From: Beroe ovata | Taxonomy: Eukaryota; Ctenophora; Nuda; Beroida; Beroidae | Direction: 5' to 3' | Assembly: GCA_946803715.1 (NCBI GenBank) | Contig: CAMPET010000044.1 | Location: 147,213-211,212, forward strand | DNA length: 64,000 nucleotides | In this document: positions 30,952-45,798 of the stretch, in pieces | Numbering within the stretch: position 1 is the stretch's first letter | Layout: each line of letters begins with the position of its first letter | Position numbers and translations under genes: made by a program | The notes under the pieces: model-generated | The model's database searches: none | What the model was told of the DNA's origin: nothing | The model's input: only the letters and a program-made list of their open reading frames with translations

Positions 30952-33900
30952 TAATATCATCTCCAACTTCCTAACATATACTTATTAGGTACGCTTAGTG
31001 GTTCAAATGGTAAAGATATAATATAGCCACACACACACAAACACACACACATGCACAGTTTTATATAGGGGTCGTAGAACAAGCAAAGGAGAACGTTATA
31101 TATTTACAATGCTGTATTATTATATTAAGTTGCCGGTTCGTTGCCCGTATGATCACTGGGTAGAAATCAGGAAAAAGTCAAGTCCGATTAGCGTCATGTG
31201 TAACTAGCGCAAAGACTGGTGTTCATGGACAATATACTGGTCGATATGATTTTGTTGTTGTGAAGGACGAAAATTTCGAAGAGAACAAGTGGATAAAGTT
31301 GTTGATGAGAATGGTTTACTGATAGTCGAATAAAGGCAAAATGCTATAATAATTGGAACTTCGGAAGAAAGTAATCGCCACTTAGGACTCATGACTGGAG
31401 GGGCTTGATCTTACTTCACCATGACACGAAAGATTATCTGAATTCTGACCCCACATCTCAACCTCAAAAAACGGATGAAAAATTATCTTCCCTTAAACAA
31501 ACAACGCTTCAGAAAAGGGCAGGAAAAACAAATAATTTCAGAGGAAGGGAGGGGAGAGTACACTGCTATAACAATGACGATGACCACCACTCTTGCTTGG
31601 TACGGACCCACCCATGGTATAATGTTCCACCCACTGACATATATTGGAACCACCCTCTTATATCACAGACACATGGGCAGCGTAATTCTTCCCCCCATCT
31701 TGCTCTGTTATGAGGACTATCATACCCCAACCGTCAGGTCATTTTCCATCGGTGAAAACATTATCCATGTTGTCATGAAGAACAGCTTGAATCATGTTCA
31801 GCTTGCATTTCCTGCCCACTGATTGGTCAAGCAGACTTGTCACGTGATGGGAATGGGGTCTTTTGATTGTTTGAGATGTTAGCCACAACGCAAAGTGTCG
31901 GGTGGCAACCGAAAATGTGGTAAAATTTGACACATTAACCGCCTAGGTCTGGATTCCCATCGTCTTAAGGAGAACTCTATAAGTCGCCATGGGAGTCGGC
32001 AGTCGACGTATAGACCAGGAAGCAGCATGAGACACAGAGTGCACTATATCATTGGGGTGGTCAAGATTTGACCCTGGTCCAGCCAGGCTACAACTCATTG
32101 TGATAAGTCAAGACGTCATGACGTGTGGTCCTGTAATATATGACGAGAAGTGACGTCATATCGTGAAATATGAGTCACAGGGGCCATGACTAGCTTTTTC
32201 TAGGTCATGATTTAATAGCCACCAGGATTTCACAGAATTAAACATAGAGAGATTGTACGGAAGGCGTGTTTACAGAAGAAAACTACCTATCGCGGCTCAA
32301 GAGACTCAAGACAGTATCTACAGATTGAAATTGGAGGATGAATCTAAGATGAATATGAAGACTGCCCGAGAATTTTTTAATTTCAGTAAAAAGAAATTTT
32401 TTTCAGTAAAAAGATAAATTCTCAAAAACTGCGATACACTTCAAAAAAGAGCCCCCACATACACGATAAAACATCGGCAACATTTTTTAAACTTCCGGTT
32501 ACGCTTTTGTGCCCTCTCTGCGGGTCTTTTATAGCTCACAGGATGAGTAGCACTCGGAATTTTAATCGCCTCAAGTATCACATATAATTAGAGAGATATA
32601 AGTTCGACCATCTAAAAAGCATGAGAAAAATCTCTAAAACAATTACGACGTTTTTTAAACGATAAGCGGGTGATCGCGCATACGATTCACAGAGACACGT
32701 TTTTTTATAAGACACAGACAATAGCTGCTCTCATATAAGATAGAGAATAAAGTTTTTTAAGACCACTGATATGAATCATACTTATGAATGGCAGCAGTCA
32801 CTTTGTAATGTAGGATTTGTAGTGAGATATCGGTTCAAGCTGAAGATAATCTATACCATTGGTTATGATACGTTAAAAAGTCAAAGTGTATTTAAATGCC
32901 CTCAAAAAGAATAGTGTTACTTAAAACTTTAAAAGCATCACTTTAATATCATAGTCGGTACATTAAAAACTGCAAAATATACAACAATATATAACTTAGC
33001 ACTTACAACAAAATTGTGGCATGCAAAGAAAAAAATCGATGCAAAACCATTATCACCATCGAGGGTAGCGGATGCAATGGTTGTTGTCAAAAGGACAAGA
33101 TCTTGGTAGTCTATTATTGCGAATATTTCTCACATTGAATCATGAATTCACTCCTTATCCCTATGAAGTATAAGCCGTCAAATTTCCATACTAGGTATTC
33201 CTTTTTTCAGACTGATAATATGTTAGTGAACAGTATTGCGTTAATGATATATTTGTCGGGATCAGAAGCCACCAAAATCCGGCTAATCCTTCCAGGGTGG
33301 GGCAGATATGAATTAGAACCTCGACACAATTCATGATAAGTAGTCGTCATTTCAAGCGTGAAATTTCCTATACTTACCCCGGGTGGAATGAGAAGACAAA
33401 GAAGACTCATATTAATCCAAGTATGAGGACTGAAGTGGGAACTAATAACTATAGAACCACACCCTATTGGGAATCAAGTGATTGATCAAGCTGGGGCAAA
33501 TGAAAGTATTTGGGTTGAAAAAGATAAGATTGTCTCACTTAGACGTCATGCCTTGATTCAGACTTCAATGTAATACACGGCTATCTTAATTATGGTTGCG
33601 AAATTTCACTGGGAAATGGTAAATGACGTGAGATTTAGACGCAATGAGCAGGTAATTGGATAATTAATTAGCGCAGTGTGTGGGACAATATGGGTTGGAG
33701 GGTTTCGAAAAAATGAAGTTTCTACTTCGATAAAGTAAAAATGGAATTCAAAACGAGGATTATCATCTCAAGTAACTTTAGCGGCAAAGCAAAACTGTAA
33801 GCTTTTAGAATATGTAGCAATGACTCCTTTTAAACAACTTGGATTAAACTGATCAAGTGCTAATTAATCCAATTAGTGCTAGTTGAAGAAGGTATCAGTT

Positions 33901-35041
33901 TCAAGTGGTGTATAAAAAGGAGCTGCTTCCAAAAATGCGGGCTTTTAATTAATCTAAAGCAAATAAGCGCGAAATAATATTGCACGATGAAAAATGATTT
34001 CAATATCAAATTAACACAAAATAAAACTATTAATTACGGAGTTTATGATTTAATTCAAAGGAAAGGATCAGCAAATCATATAAGATCATTTTAAAAATCT
34101 GCTGACAAAAGATCTTAATTAACTCTCAAACCGTTGAATTTAGGAGGTTAAATTTCAAATTTTCATGAATCGAATAATATTTGAAAAAGATGTACTAATT
34201 AAATCGGTACTCAGTTATCTTTAGGCTAGATTCAAATTTTGAACGAAATTTAAATTTCAAATTGTTAGATGAGCAAGATTTAAATTCATTCGATTAGCAA
34301 TGAAACATTAGACAGTTTGATGCAGTGATGCTGGTGGTACATGATCGGAACGACAAAACAGCCAGAATAGACGTTGAAATACAGTAATCAACTACTTTGC
34401 GACCTTAATTTCGAGATTCTTTATAAAGATTTCTATGGGAGAACTAATCGCTAAGTAGACTTAAGGACACAAATCGAAAAACTCAAACACCCACACATCC
34501 ATAACATAATATCACAACACAGAACAAACCTAATTTTAGGGGAATTTTTACAATCACATGCGCTAAACCGTGCGTAGCTCGTGTACACCAACGATTAAAT
34601 GTTAACCTACGATTAAATTTAAACCACGTGACTACCATATAAGGTCATGCCGCACTCCATATACGGTGTGATCGGGTGTGCGGTCGGCAGAATGAGACGG
34701 AGTCTAGATCGAGGGTTACCATGGATACTACGGGCTTCATGAGAGATAAGATAGTCGGACTAAGTATGTTCCTCACTTTCTCACCGCATATATATATTAA
34801 TCACCTTTTTATTTATATCCTAATTACGAATAACTATGGTGATTACATTAACTCCAAGGGAAAACTAATGAAAAACAGGGTGGTATTATCCCCACGAGCA
34901 CGCGCCCGTGTGTGAGTGTGCGTGTTTGAATTAGCAGATCTCGCAAAGGGTTTTGATGTCCAGTGTTATTGTGGGGGTGTCCTTACTCAAAATGAAGGTA
35001 TTATTTTAATACCTAACCGATGCCAACCACAAGTCATTGAT

Positions 35042-35086
35042 CGCATGGTGGGATAAAACCTCTCTGGTGGGATAAAACCTCTCTGG
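35042..35086. repeat. 20-bp direct repeat
   Basis: GGTGGGATAAAACCTCTCTG occurs twice back to back. No other copies were seen. Confidence 0.8.
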
Positions 35087-36299
35087 AGAAAGGGAAGGAA
35101 TGCTGAAAAGCTGCCACATCTCAGGACGATCTGCTAAGAGTGGAAACTCCGGTGGAACCTAAATGATGGTTGATGAGCACGGGAATCTACCAACTAAGGG
35201 CGCTGATTGCAGTTGTTATGTTGTTGTTATCGAACAGAGTCATTGACACAAAATTAAATGCCAATTTGAAGTTTTTATATAAGTGAGCATTACGACGTGC
35301 ATACAGCCATAATGATGTGGTCGCAAAGGGGTGATCCGTGATAGATTTTTGATCGGTTTTAAGTGATAATTCATTTATAATGTCCGTGATCAGGGGACGT
35401 CTGATAAAATAATAAATTCCATATAACCCATGAAATAAAAGCTGTGATCCATTTATAAGTAGTGGTCGATCGGGTCAAAACTATATAGAGACTAATTACC
35501 TTAGTGGGGGCAGATTTGGCTGTATTATGTTAAGGAGCTAATACTCTGCTAGAAAATGGTCTAGTAGTTTTGATGAAGGAGCAATCGTGGGTTGGAATGG
35601 TTGAAAAGAATATATAGGAGAAATAATGCAAAAAGAGTCCGTGAAGTGACAGTTGTGGAGAACAGTGGGAGGAAATGGGACAACGAATGGCCGGCACACT
35701 TTTCACACTTTAACGTGATTCGTGATAAGGGAAAATATGCACCATGTCCGGGCACAGTCAGAATTTACAAATGCAAGCAATATCGGGTGTTGCAGTGGTA
35801 TCGCCGCACCGAGCAAGGATGATGATTGGTCATCACGGACAGGAGACAAAAAGAAGTGAGAAAAAGATAAAAAGTTGGAAAAGAACGTCAGATAACACAG
35901 CGAGGACCAATCAAACTGCAGCAGGACGGAGTGAAACCGTTCTGAAAAGGGGCCACGTGGTCGGTATCACGTGACTCTACCCCACAGGTTATCTCGCTCG
36001 GCTCGTGCTCACACACTTACCACGTAGGTTTTCCCGACGATCACATGGACCGGTGCTCGACGGAAATCCATGTGTTATTGTATGTTGACTGAGGTGGGTG
36101 TTGAGGGAAGTGGTACAAGTGTCCTCTCTCTCACTCCCCCCCACAGCGAGGCGAGCATCAGAAAAACGGGGGGTGTCGAGTGTGTCAGAGTGAGGGGGCA
36201 GCCAGGCCATGAGAGAAGGGGCGATGAAATGTCTTGTTAAAAGATGAGAGAAAGGGGGTGAGAGAAATAGAGCTCGGTGTTGTTGCCAGGAAAATGTTA

Positions 36300-36402
36300 T
36301 CACACACACAAACACACACAAACANNNNNNNNNNNNNNNNNNNNNNNNNNNNNNNNNNNNNNNNNNNNNNNNNNNNNACACACACACACACACACACACA
36401 CA
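36300..36402. repeat. CA microsatellite interrupted by a 53-N gap
   Basis: CACACAAACACACACAAACA is followed by Ns at 36325-36377 and then (AC)13. The assembler failed in the repeat, so true length is unknown. Confidence 0.9.
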
Positions 36403-38164
36403 CGTGTGCACGTACCGAGTCTCGAATCAGCACGAGCAAGATACTTGGCAGATATTATGGCAGCGGATAGAAACAACATGGTACAACATATTCCGCTTAA
36501 ATAGTCGAACCCTCCGCACTCAATCTACCTGGTCACGTGACACGCAGCTCCCCCCTCTTTCTCTCTCTCTCGCTCTCTCCCTCCCTAGTAGCTGACTTCC
36601 AACAGTTTTAACGCTTTTTCGTAGCAAATTTTGACAGAATTCATAATGAAGATAATCAAATTGTCACGGTGAAGCTAAATGTGGCAAGAGAGGCAACACA
36701 GAGGTGCCGCGGCGGGTGACAGGAAATTAATTATAAATTGACGGTGGTTCGGAAGGACTTTATAAGTTTATATTCAGGGGCACTGGTTTATATTTTATAA
36801 ATGCGTTTACATAAATCAAATCGTGCGTAAATAAATTCCTCTGAAAAATCCAGGCCAATTAAAACAAGAATTTAGTGACAACCGCGCGCATGCGCCGCGC
36901 ATAACCACCGAACGTGGCGGAATCACGATGAAAATTCTGCGCATGAAAGGGAGCTTGATGTCACCACAGAGTGATGATGATTTCATGAGTGAGTAGAAAC
37001 GGGGATAAGAGCGGGAAGGGAGAGAGAGAGGCGGGGTGCGATATGAAAACGGCAGAAAATGGTGCTGACACGAGGCGATGACCGCAAATTACAAGTCAGC
37101 ACGTGCTCAGATTATATGGATGAGTGTGTTTGCGTGATGTTAAACACATGCACAACGTAATATATGAATGATCTCCAATGAAAAGTTTTAAAAAGTGGCA
37201 ACATTGATAAGATAGAGTTGGGTCGTCTCCAGCAAGTGACAGAGCAGATAAAGGTCGATGATTTGGGTGAACATTTAAAACACGCACGTATTGTCCATTA
37301 TTCGGAAGTCCATTTCCAAAACGTGTTAGCATGACTTCGGATCTCTTTTGACATATGCGGAGCGATCACGATACGGAGGAAGCAATTATAAAACGCGGGA
37401 ATTTCATTAGAATTCTCAGCGTCAGGTTCAAGACGTGATGGTGAGAAAGCATGCATAGGTGAAATATTCTCAAAATGGTGACCTACCATGCGATAATACA
37501 TAGGCGCAAATTGACAACACACAACGTTACAAAGCTTCCACCATCGCCGCATGCATATTGTCGATGATATTTGAACGTTCGCAACACATGGTCCATGAGC
37601 CTAACAGGATTCGGGCTGAATGCAGCATGAATACGCTGACACCGTACGAGCGTAAGACATGTACTTTCAACTAAATGCATGGGGAGGGCCATATATATAA
37701 ACATATTCAAATACTATATTGGCCATCGGCGGATACTCCAGTACAGTGGCTACTGGCTATGGGTAGAAAAATCAAATGAGCGCCATAGTAGAGACATAAG
37801 ATGTGATTGCGGTGTCAAGAGTCATAACAACATGCTGACACCACATGAAATAACGCATATGTACGTGACTCAGCTGGGTTTCAAAAAGTCCCCAAATCTG
37901 TTACAAACTATCATAACAATCGAGCACTAGCAGAGTTCAAAACGTCATCCCATACAAAATGTAACATATTTCGCAGTATCTTTCTACTCGATACAAAAAG
38001 CTGCTCCAATAACAACAAGGAGGCCGTGTTCTATAAATCGCCACTTTTTGATGAAATGACAAATTGGAAGACTCCGGAGAAAATTACGAATCTTCCCCAG
38101 AACGGCGGAATATTAGTTTTCTCTTCAATACCCAAACTGCGGGAGGGACAAGCGGACAGAATTG

Positions 38165-38179
38165 GGGGGGGGGNGGGGG
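38165..38179. repeat. Poly-G run with single N
   Basis: A homopolymer of G broken by an N at 38174, a sequencing or assembly failure point. Confidence 0.85.
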
Positions 38180-41100
38180 AGAATTTTTGTTAGCGAAATG
38201 AAGTTCATATTGTTATCAAGCCATTTCAAAGCCACAGATGGAGAGGGGGGAGTGAGGGGGTATAGAAAACATTTTTCCATTGTTAGGAAAGAACAAAATA
38301 TATAATATTCAATTCATATGGTGCGAAAACCAATGAGGTTCGTTCGAACTCAATATATTTTGCAAACTGCAGTTCTTCACTCAACATACAAATACAGGAG
38401 GTGAAATATATTTTTTCCTTCCGAGCATTTCATACATATAAAAATTCTTGTTATTTCAAAAAGTGGTTGTGGAACGCCATAATGATGTCCGAGAGGGAAG
38501 ATTTTCGAGCTGTTCGCTTCGCTATCTAGCTTCTTATAATTTGAGAACTCAAGGGCAGAAAATGGGCCTAGAAAAATAACCGGTATGATGAGACTTATGA
38601 TCAGAAAACGTACAGCACCCATTCGCTATCACGCTCATCATCTATAACCCTAAAAATTTGTGATGAAAAAGTAACATATTATAGTGATTGGACAGTATGA
38701 AAACCAATAGAAAAGTAAAAACACCACAGGGCAGATTGCATTAGACGTACAAAGTCTTCAGAATTTCATCATAAACTTTGACCAATTCAAAGCCGGCTTT
38801 TATCGGGAAAAGAAGAAAGCTATCAAGATGAACTGAAAGTTCAAAATGCACCACAAAAAACGTAGGTATTTTGAACAGAAGATAAAATTGAAGCTGAGGA
38901 ATCCAATATTGCGGCCCGCGCGGATCATGCAAAGCTAGTGCGTGACCTCGTTTTAACGACCACGTACAAACTGACGTGACGTCACAGCTTGTCTGAACTG
39001 AAAAATCTGAAGCTGCAACAACAGGATTTCGAAACTCCATATGACGGAAAACTGGAACCGTGAACTCCTAAATCAGCATCACCTCTAATAAATCAAGACC
39101 TGATTTTGATATGGCAAAATCTTCCACAATGCAAATTAGCTTTATAACCATGATCAAGCTAACCGATCAATAAAGCTGTTACAAACTAAGAAACCTTCCC
39201 ATAATGATAAAGCTTTTATATCGTAGAATTGATTAATGAAAAAAAACCGTACATTACTAGAATTAGGAGTAGTACAAAGAGCGAAGAGCAAGATTGAATA
39301 TAGAGGACTTTGACATAACTTGACACAGTGGTAGGCATCTGGAGAGTGGAGGTCAATTCAATGTGTGTGTTCCTTGTTAACAATAACCCGCGCCACTCTG
39401 CTAATCAAATTCACGATGCCGTTTTGACAAAATCCACAATACGCGTGTGTTTAATAAAACAGAAGGGAATACGTACCGTATATTACAAAGAAGGTGCGAT
39501 ATGGGTATTGTTCTTGACCATGTGTCTCGTGTCAAGATGTCTGATTTATAATAGAGATCAACATTAATTGTAGAACCATATGTCTAAACGGGGAGGAAAA
39601 ATTCAGCAGGAATTAGTCTTCGTTTGGTCCACGCTCACTATTGAAGGCTACATTCCTCTACTACTTACACTTTGCCCTAAAAACATACTAAAACCTACTC
39701 CTAAAGCTGCCTGTTACCTGCCCAATCCTGTTGGAATCCTACTATAAACCAGTGATCAATCTACTCCCTCCCCTTCAATTAAATGAAGCAATGTCTTATT
39801 GGTTTAAACCCAGAGAGAGAGAGAGAGAGCTGTCTCATGCACAGTTAGCTTGCCGCTTGCCCATACCTTAGAGAGTGATTTGTCAATAAAACACCGGTTG
39901 CTTACATATTAGCATATTATACTGGAAGCCAGGACTCTATTTGAGTGACACTTTCAGTAATTAACAAAAAGTGGAAACACGATGCGAGAACCAGTCCATT
40001 TAAATTATATAGAAAATATACAGCAATATGGTGTGGTGGAATATTTTCGGGGGCAAACTGCAATAATCGTTCGATTTTTTGGGTCCTTGTTGAAGCTGTC
40101 AAGCGGTACCTATGCTACATGAAAAACAACTTAAATAGAAAGCTGGGGGCGATATTTTTCTATTCAAAGGCACGGCTTCGATTTGTCGATATACTGCAAT
40201 CATAGATGATAATGGATTGAAATCTAGACTGTCATATTCCAAGGTAACCGAATGATACGGTCAAGAAGCACACGGTCAGAGCAAACCTCTACGGATACCG
40301 GATATATCTGGTCATCTATGATCGAAGACAAGATGATCTCATCCCACAGATGTCCTAGGACGTGGGCTTATTTCACAGGGCGCCATTATGTAAAGGCGAT
40401 CCCTGCTGCCGCGCCGCATGGCTCTATACCAAGTCCAGCTCAAGAGAGGAGTTAGGGAGAGACCATGTGTTCAAAAACACGGACCATACAGAAAAACACG
40501 GCTGATAAGACGGCTGAGTAAATGACCACTGATCTGATAAAACACAGGCTATAACACCTATATCAGACATTATTAGAGGCCCGGATTATTCTTATCATTC
40601 CGGACTGATTATGTTTGATAAGTGTGTGTGTGTCGATCCTGTGTGATACACAGCAAAAACACAGGTTGAGTCCGTCCTTCACAAAACAGAGTCCAATTAG
40701 GTCACGGACCTTGAGTTGGAATTCATGGAACGTATGCGGTTCTCGAGGAAACTCAGGAAACCAGCACGTAGAAATCAGGTCAGTGCGTCACATAAACGCT
40801 TATCCGTTCCGAATTTTGAATGAATAATGAAAATGTCGAAATCCGAAAACCATTGAATATTTTGTTGAAGGTAGTACTATGACTTAAAGAACAATGTAAG
40901 AAAATTGTAAGTTATTACCACGTATCATGGTATGAGAAACGTGGCAATTATTGCGGAAATCAATTTATAAGCTCCACAGTAGTTGATGATAACATATTAT
41001 CAAAGTTTTCTTACATATTTAATTCAAGTTTCGAGGCTGATATAACGTAGTCATTGCGGTCGCACGCGAGCGTGTGTGTGAATATGTAACGAGCTTTCAT

Positions 41101-43982
41101 TAACGAGACAAGAATATGGCCGGAAATCGTTCATGACAGTTCACAGGATTATAATAACACGCGCGCAATAAACCCGACTTACATCAAAACCTTTGTGTGA
41201 GACGCGTTCGGCAATGTGACAACTTGGTATTTCCTTATTGTTACAAACACAAGGAAATATCTTGAAAACAGATGTTAATCTCTCTGAATATCACACGCGA
41301 AGAAACGGTCCGAAAAAGGATTGAGTCAGAGCTGAGAATTATCTCTGAGAATCACATCGAGGATTTAAAACATCAAACAATAAAATATAGTAGGTGTCGT
41401 TTTTCTCACATATCAGCAAAATGGAAGCAGCTCGATGAAAGACATTTGATTGGTCGAGCTGTGTCACGTGACGGCTAACTAACCAATGGAGCGCGTCGAT
41501 CCTTTTTTTCCGGCGAATGGAATATCTTTGACGAAAGTACTAAAATCATCAAAAACATGATAAACTATCATTCCATTCCAAAGCTACTGCTAGAAGGAAG
41601 GACGTCTGAAATATTAGCGCGTGAGAATAACTTGTCAAAATTAGGGAAAAATTCGGAAGACAATTGGCTTTTACACCATATCAGGCAAGTTCAAAACCAA
41701 GGAAATTAAAAAGAGAGTTTTTTAGGTCCCACCCCAAAATGCCTGACCTACACTTGTGAGTATTGTTGTTGTTTTGAGCTGAATTACTACGGCACTGGTA
41801 CGGAGTATTTCAGTAATAGAGTTGGGAATTGGGATGTAGAAGGAGGAAGAGAAGGGGAAAAAGAGTCGAAAAGTGAAAATTCGTGGTAATTTAAACATGT
41901 CGGCACGCCTCTATGTCATGCTCCAAATGTCAAATATATCGCGGAAAAGCTGGTTTTCCTTGGCACATGTATGACAATGACAAACACAAACAGGGGCTGG
42001 GTACAGACAGAACACAGACATACACTTAAAAACTCAATTCTGTCATTTGATATGAATTATCATGACAACTATATAATTTCATGTATAGTTTGGTCAAAAA
42101 GAGGGTAAAAACATGATGACATCACTGATGAATTGGTGCCAGTTGAGGGGAAGACGCATTATAAGCTCACAAAAACATGTGTGCCCTATCAACAATTGAC
42201 GCCAACGCGTCTCACTGATTATCATGAATTTGTGGAATTGTTAAATTGGGGAAATTAGTGGAAAATAGCCGGTCGTCTGGGAAAGAATGGCTGTTTTGGT
42301 GAAGGAGTCGCCAGACGTTAGACGCCTAGTGGCACTGATCTGCGATACGTGCATGGGATAATGAAGCACACGTTCGCAGGTGAGAAAGTGGATTCTCCAT
42401 TTTCTGGGAAAAGTCGGGGAAATGCAGGCGATGGAATAGTAAGCTATGATACTTCGGATGTCTTCCTGAATCCTGATTGAAAAAGGCTGATTGAAATAAG
42501 ACTCGTCATATTGGTATCTCATCAAATGATCCCAATGATATGCTTCCAGATAAACTCCATGGGCCCAAACTCACCAAAACTTCAAGCCTAAGACAAGACA
42601 TGATTTTAGGGAAATGACATAATAACGCAAGATTATGCATAATAGTAGGCAACTCTTTCCACGCGCAGTAAAATATAATGTCACCGCCACGAACGAATGG
42701 ACACGACAAACCCCCGCATGTTTTTCTGTAGAGATATCAGCCTGCAGGGGGGGTGACTAACAACCCTGTGTATGTACAGATCCCAACGCTCCGCCCCCCT
42801 CTACGTTACAATATGGCATTATGGCATTCAGTTCATTCTCGTCTAATAATCTCGTAACATATTTATTACTGGGCTCATGGCATTGTTTATTATAGTAATG
42901 CTAAACATGTAGACCCACATGCAGTTACGCGAGGACATTATATATCAGGATAAAAACATGCCTGCTGATCGTTGGTCTTGACGCTTGGTGGACCTATAGG
43001 GGTCAATGGGGGCATCTCTCCGATAAAGAGAGGGGGAGGGGAGAACTATACAATGCAAACAATCTTTCATGTAGGTAACTTGCACGGAGAATTTAATTCA
43101 CAATTCATCAAAATAGTAGCGTCAAGAGACAATATAGACATGAAATAATAGACATGAAAACCACGACCATTTTTGAGATTGAAGGGCTAGGAGGAAGAAA
43201 AGTGAGAAATATTCTGAAGAATTCGCTTGCAGTTGGTCATATTGGACAATCTATCCTTACTACAGAGGCCAGAGGAGGAATTCTTGTGAGAAATGCGGTC
43301 GAAGAAGACCTTTTGCCCGAGAGCGTATAATAATTGAGGTCTTATTTTATTCGAGATGTTCAGAAAACATGTCTCAGGCGTAATTGAGACCAAGAGAAAG
43401 GAAGACAGATATCTCAAGATATCAATCAGCTCAGGGCAGAATGTGGATACATTCATTTTGCGCCTGGCATACGATCACGTACTGCATCGACCAAAATCAT
43501 AACCGAATAGTTAGTAAGCCTGTCGGAAGCGCAAAATTCATCGCAATTACAAAAATCATCAAAGCCATTAGCCTTGGGGGTTAAAATAGGTCTATATTTC
43601 AATTATTTTGAATCGCATAGACAAAACGTAGGGCATTCGAACTTGAATATTTACGACAAAAACATAACGATAAACCCTGTAGGGTAGCACATATATAGGG
43701 AGAGAGAGGAATATAAACAATGAAGACACATGCTCACATATCCGGGCAAATAGTGAATGTAAAGGAAGCATTATATACCTACGGGTTAAATAGTAAAATT
43801 TGTAAATTTCAGCTTCGTTCGTAATTATCACTTTTGACACGAAAGGTGTATAATTGAACGGGAGAAGCTGCGACACGTTTACATTCAGCTCTAAATCCAC
43901 GTGCAAAAAAACCTTGGTGCAAGATAACATGAGTATGGCACTGGACTTAAATTTATTGCTGGGTGAATTTGTATGAAATGGA

Positions 43983-44031
43983 ATATGCTAAATCCACAAT
44001 ACAAACTCCCTGCATATCCACAATACAAACT
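43983..44031. repeat. 24-bp direct repeat
   Basis: ATCCACAATACAAACTC occurs twice about 24 bp apart. Function unknown. Confidence 0.6.
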
Positions 44032-45716
44032 CTCATATAAATGAAAATTGCCATTTTTCAAAATTAAGAGGGGGTATACAAGATCTCAAGAATCATAATT
44101 CCATGAAAAGGAAGAAAATCTTGATTTATAAATAATCTGAATTCTGAGTATCGGAACACGCATAATATCGGCGTCTAGTAAGGTATCATTTGCCAACTGA
44201 ACGGATTTCAGTTCAATCTCTGGAATTACATTTAGCGTATACTTGCCGATGTCAGATCCATTAGGGAAAACTAAATAATGAGTAAATATGTTTGACGATC
44301 GCAATGCGATATACCCACATAACAGTAGCTCACAGGTTTAGTAAAACCATCTTACATAGCGCATATATTACTCGCCAGAATCTCCCCCGAAAAGCATTTA
44401 TGTTATTCGTGCGAAATTTCAGACGATCTAATCAGGAAAAAGTTAAGCTGTTATTAAGCAATGGCTTAACCGCATTTTCACGGTGACTTAACACGCTGCT
44501 TTCACCTTCAAAAAATCGGGAGGTGACGTGAGGGTGAAAGATTTCGAAATTAAACGTTCGGTGGAATTAATGGGGGAGATAAACGTCATAGTTTGAGCGA
44601 AAATCGGTTCTCGAAACATGACTATAAACATTCATAACGCAAGAATAATCGAAAAGAAAGAATAAAAGTATCAAGACGAGTGTAAAGGATAGGTACACTG
44701 GTTTAAAACAGAAGCAGATTCACGTGATATAACCACCTCACGTGAATTAGTTAACGAAGTCACGCGTTGGAAAACTGCATCACGTGACTGCAGCTCGACC
44801 GAACAAAACAGCAGTTGCTAAGAAACTGACCGAACGAAGATGCGCGGGGGTTCAATTAACGAATTTTGTGGTATCTAATTATCTAATGCTCGGCTGATTA
44901 ACTATCTAGCGTGTGGGCTGCAGATTGTAATGAAAATACGATAGCAATAGCGGGCCTTCAGATTGCAATAGGTGACCAGAAAGAAGTGGTTTGTGGTTCA
45001 GATCAAAATTTCTTATCATCGATTAACAAAACCGTAGGTCTCAGTCTTTACTATTGATAATGATTGCTGATCTCATGAAGTCTCGGCCCACACTTTGATT
45101 ATTTCTAAAATTCACACGTTCCCATATTATTTACTGAACAGTTAACATAATTTGTGAACAAGCAGCAGACATTTCCAGCTGTAACAGTAGTGTAGCTGTT
45201 CACTCAAAAATCTGATTCATTGCTCGTTGATTTACGGGGTTCAAATTATAGTTGGGTGAAAAATGAAATGAAATATTGAAAACACCAGACGGGCCTAAAA
45301 TGGTCGAGGAAGGAAGAAACTAGCGTGACAAAATGTGAACAGTCATTGACAACGCTATGTGACAAAAGTGTGATAACACAGTGAGAAATTAAAATGAGAA
45401 TAATACACACAAGCTATGTATTGTAACTAATTGGGGCGCAGCAGCACAGTTTTTCGGGTTAAGATATGTCATCGATACGCGACGAAACTGTCATGACGTC
45501 ATCAAGCTTGATAGTGGTGACAAGTTCACCTACTCGTTGCCTCATGAGGAGAGCTCTAGGCTCGTGCCACATCTTAATGTTAAATAGGTGTGGAGTGTGA
45601 CATTGTACGAGAAAAGGGTATAACACGAACCGCCGAAGATTCTTTACCAAAAAAGAGAGAGGGTCCTTTGCTAATCACTTGCAAAGTAAAACATGGAGTG
45701 AGACGATTTGACATGT

Positions 45717-45767
45717 TGTGTGTGTGCGTGCGTGTGTGTGTGTGTGTGTGTATGTGTGTATGTATAN

Positions 45768-45796
<29 letters not shown>
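45717..45796. repeat. TG microsatellite with single N
   Basis: (TG)n with CG and TA interruptions and an N at 45767, likely a collapsed or joined repeat. Confidence 0.9.

Positions 45797-45798
<2 letters not shown>

Larger units (their letters stand above)
24956..36324. other. Gene-poor interval, first part
   Basis: No exon with recognisable protein content on either strand; all open frames are under about 160 codons with no domain signature or matching splice partners. Contents are AT-rich sequence (especially 32.2-34.6 kb), CA microsatellites and scattered CpG-rich patches with CCAAT and CACGTGAC boxes (27.1-27.4 and 29.1-30.0 kb). It lies 5' of the zinc-finger gene and may hold its untranslated exons. 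Confidence 0.6.

Noticed and set aside
31475-31822. 115-codon plus-strand frame
   Set aside because: It has no recognisable domain or supporting splice context, and a second unrelated frame overlaps it.
36185-36504. Frames with long X runs
   Set aside because: They span the 53-N gap and a CA repeat.
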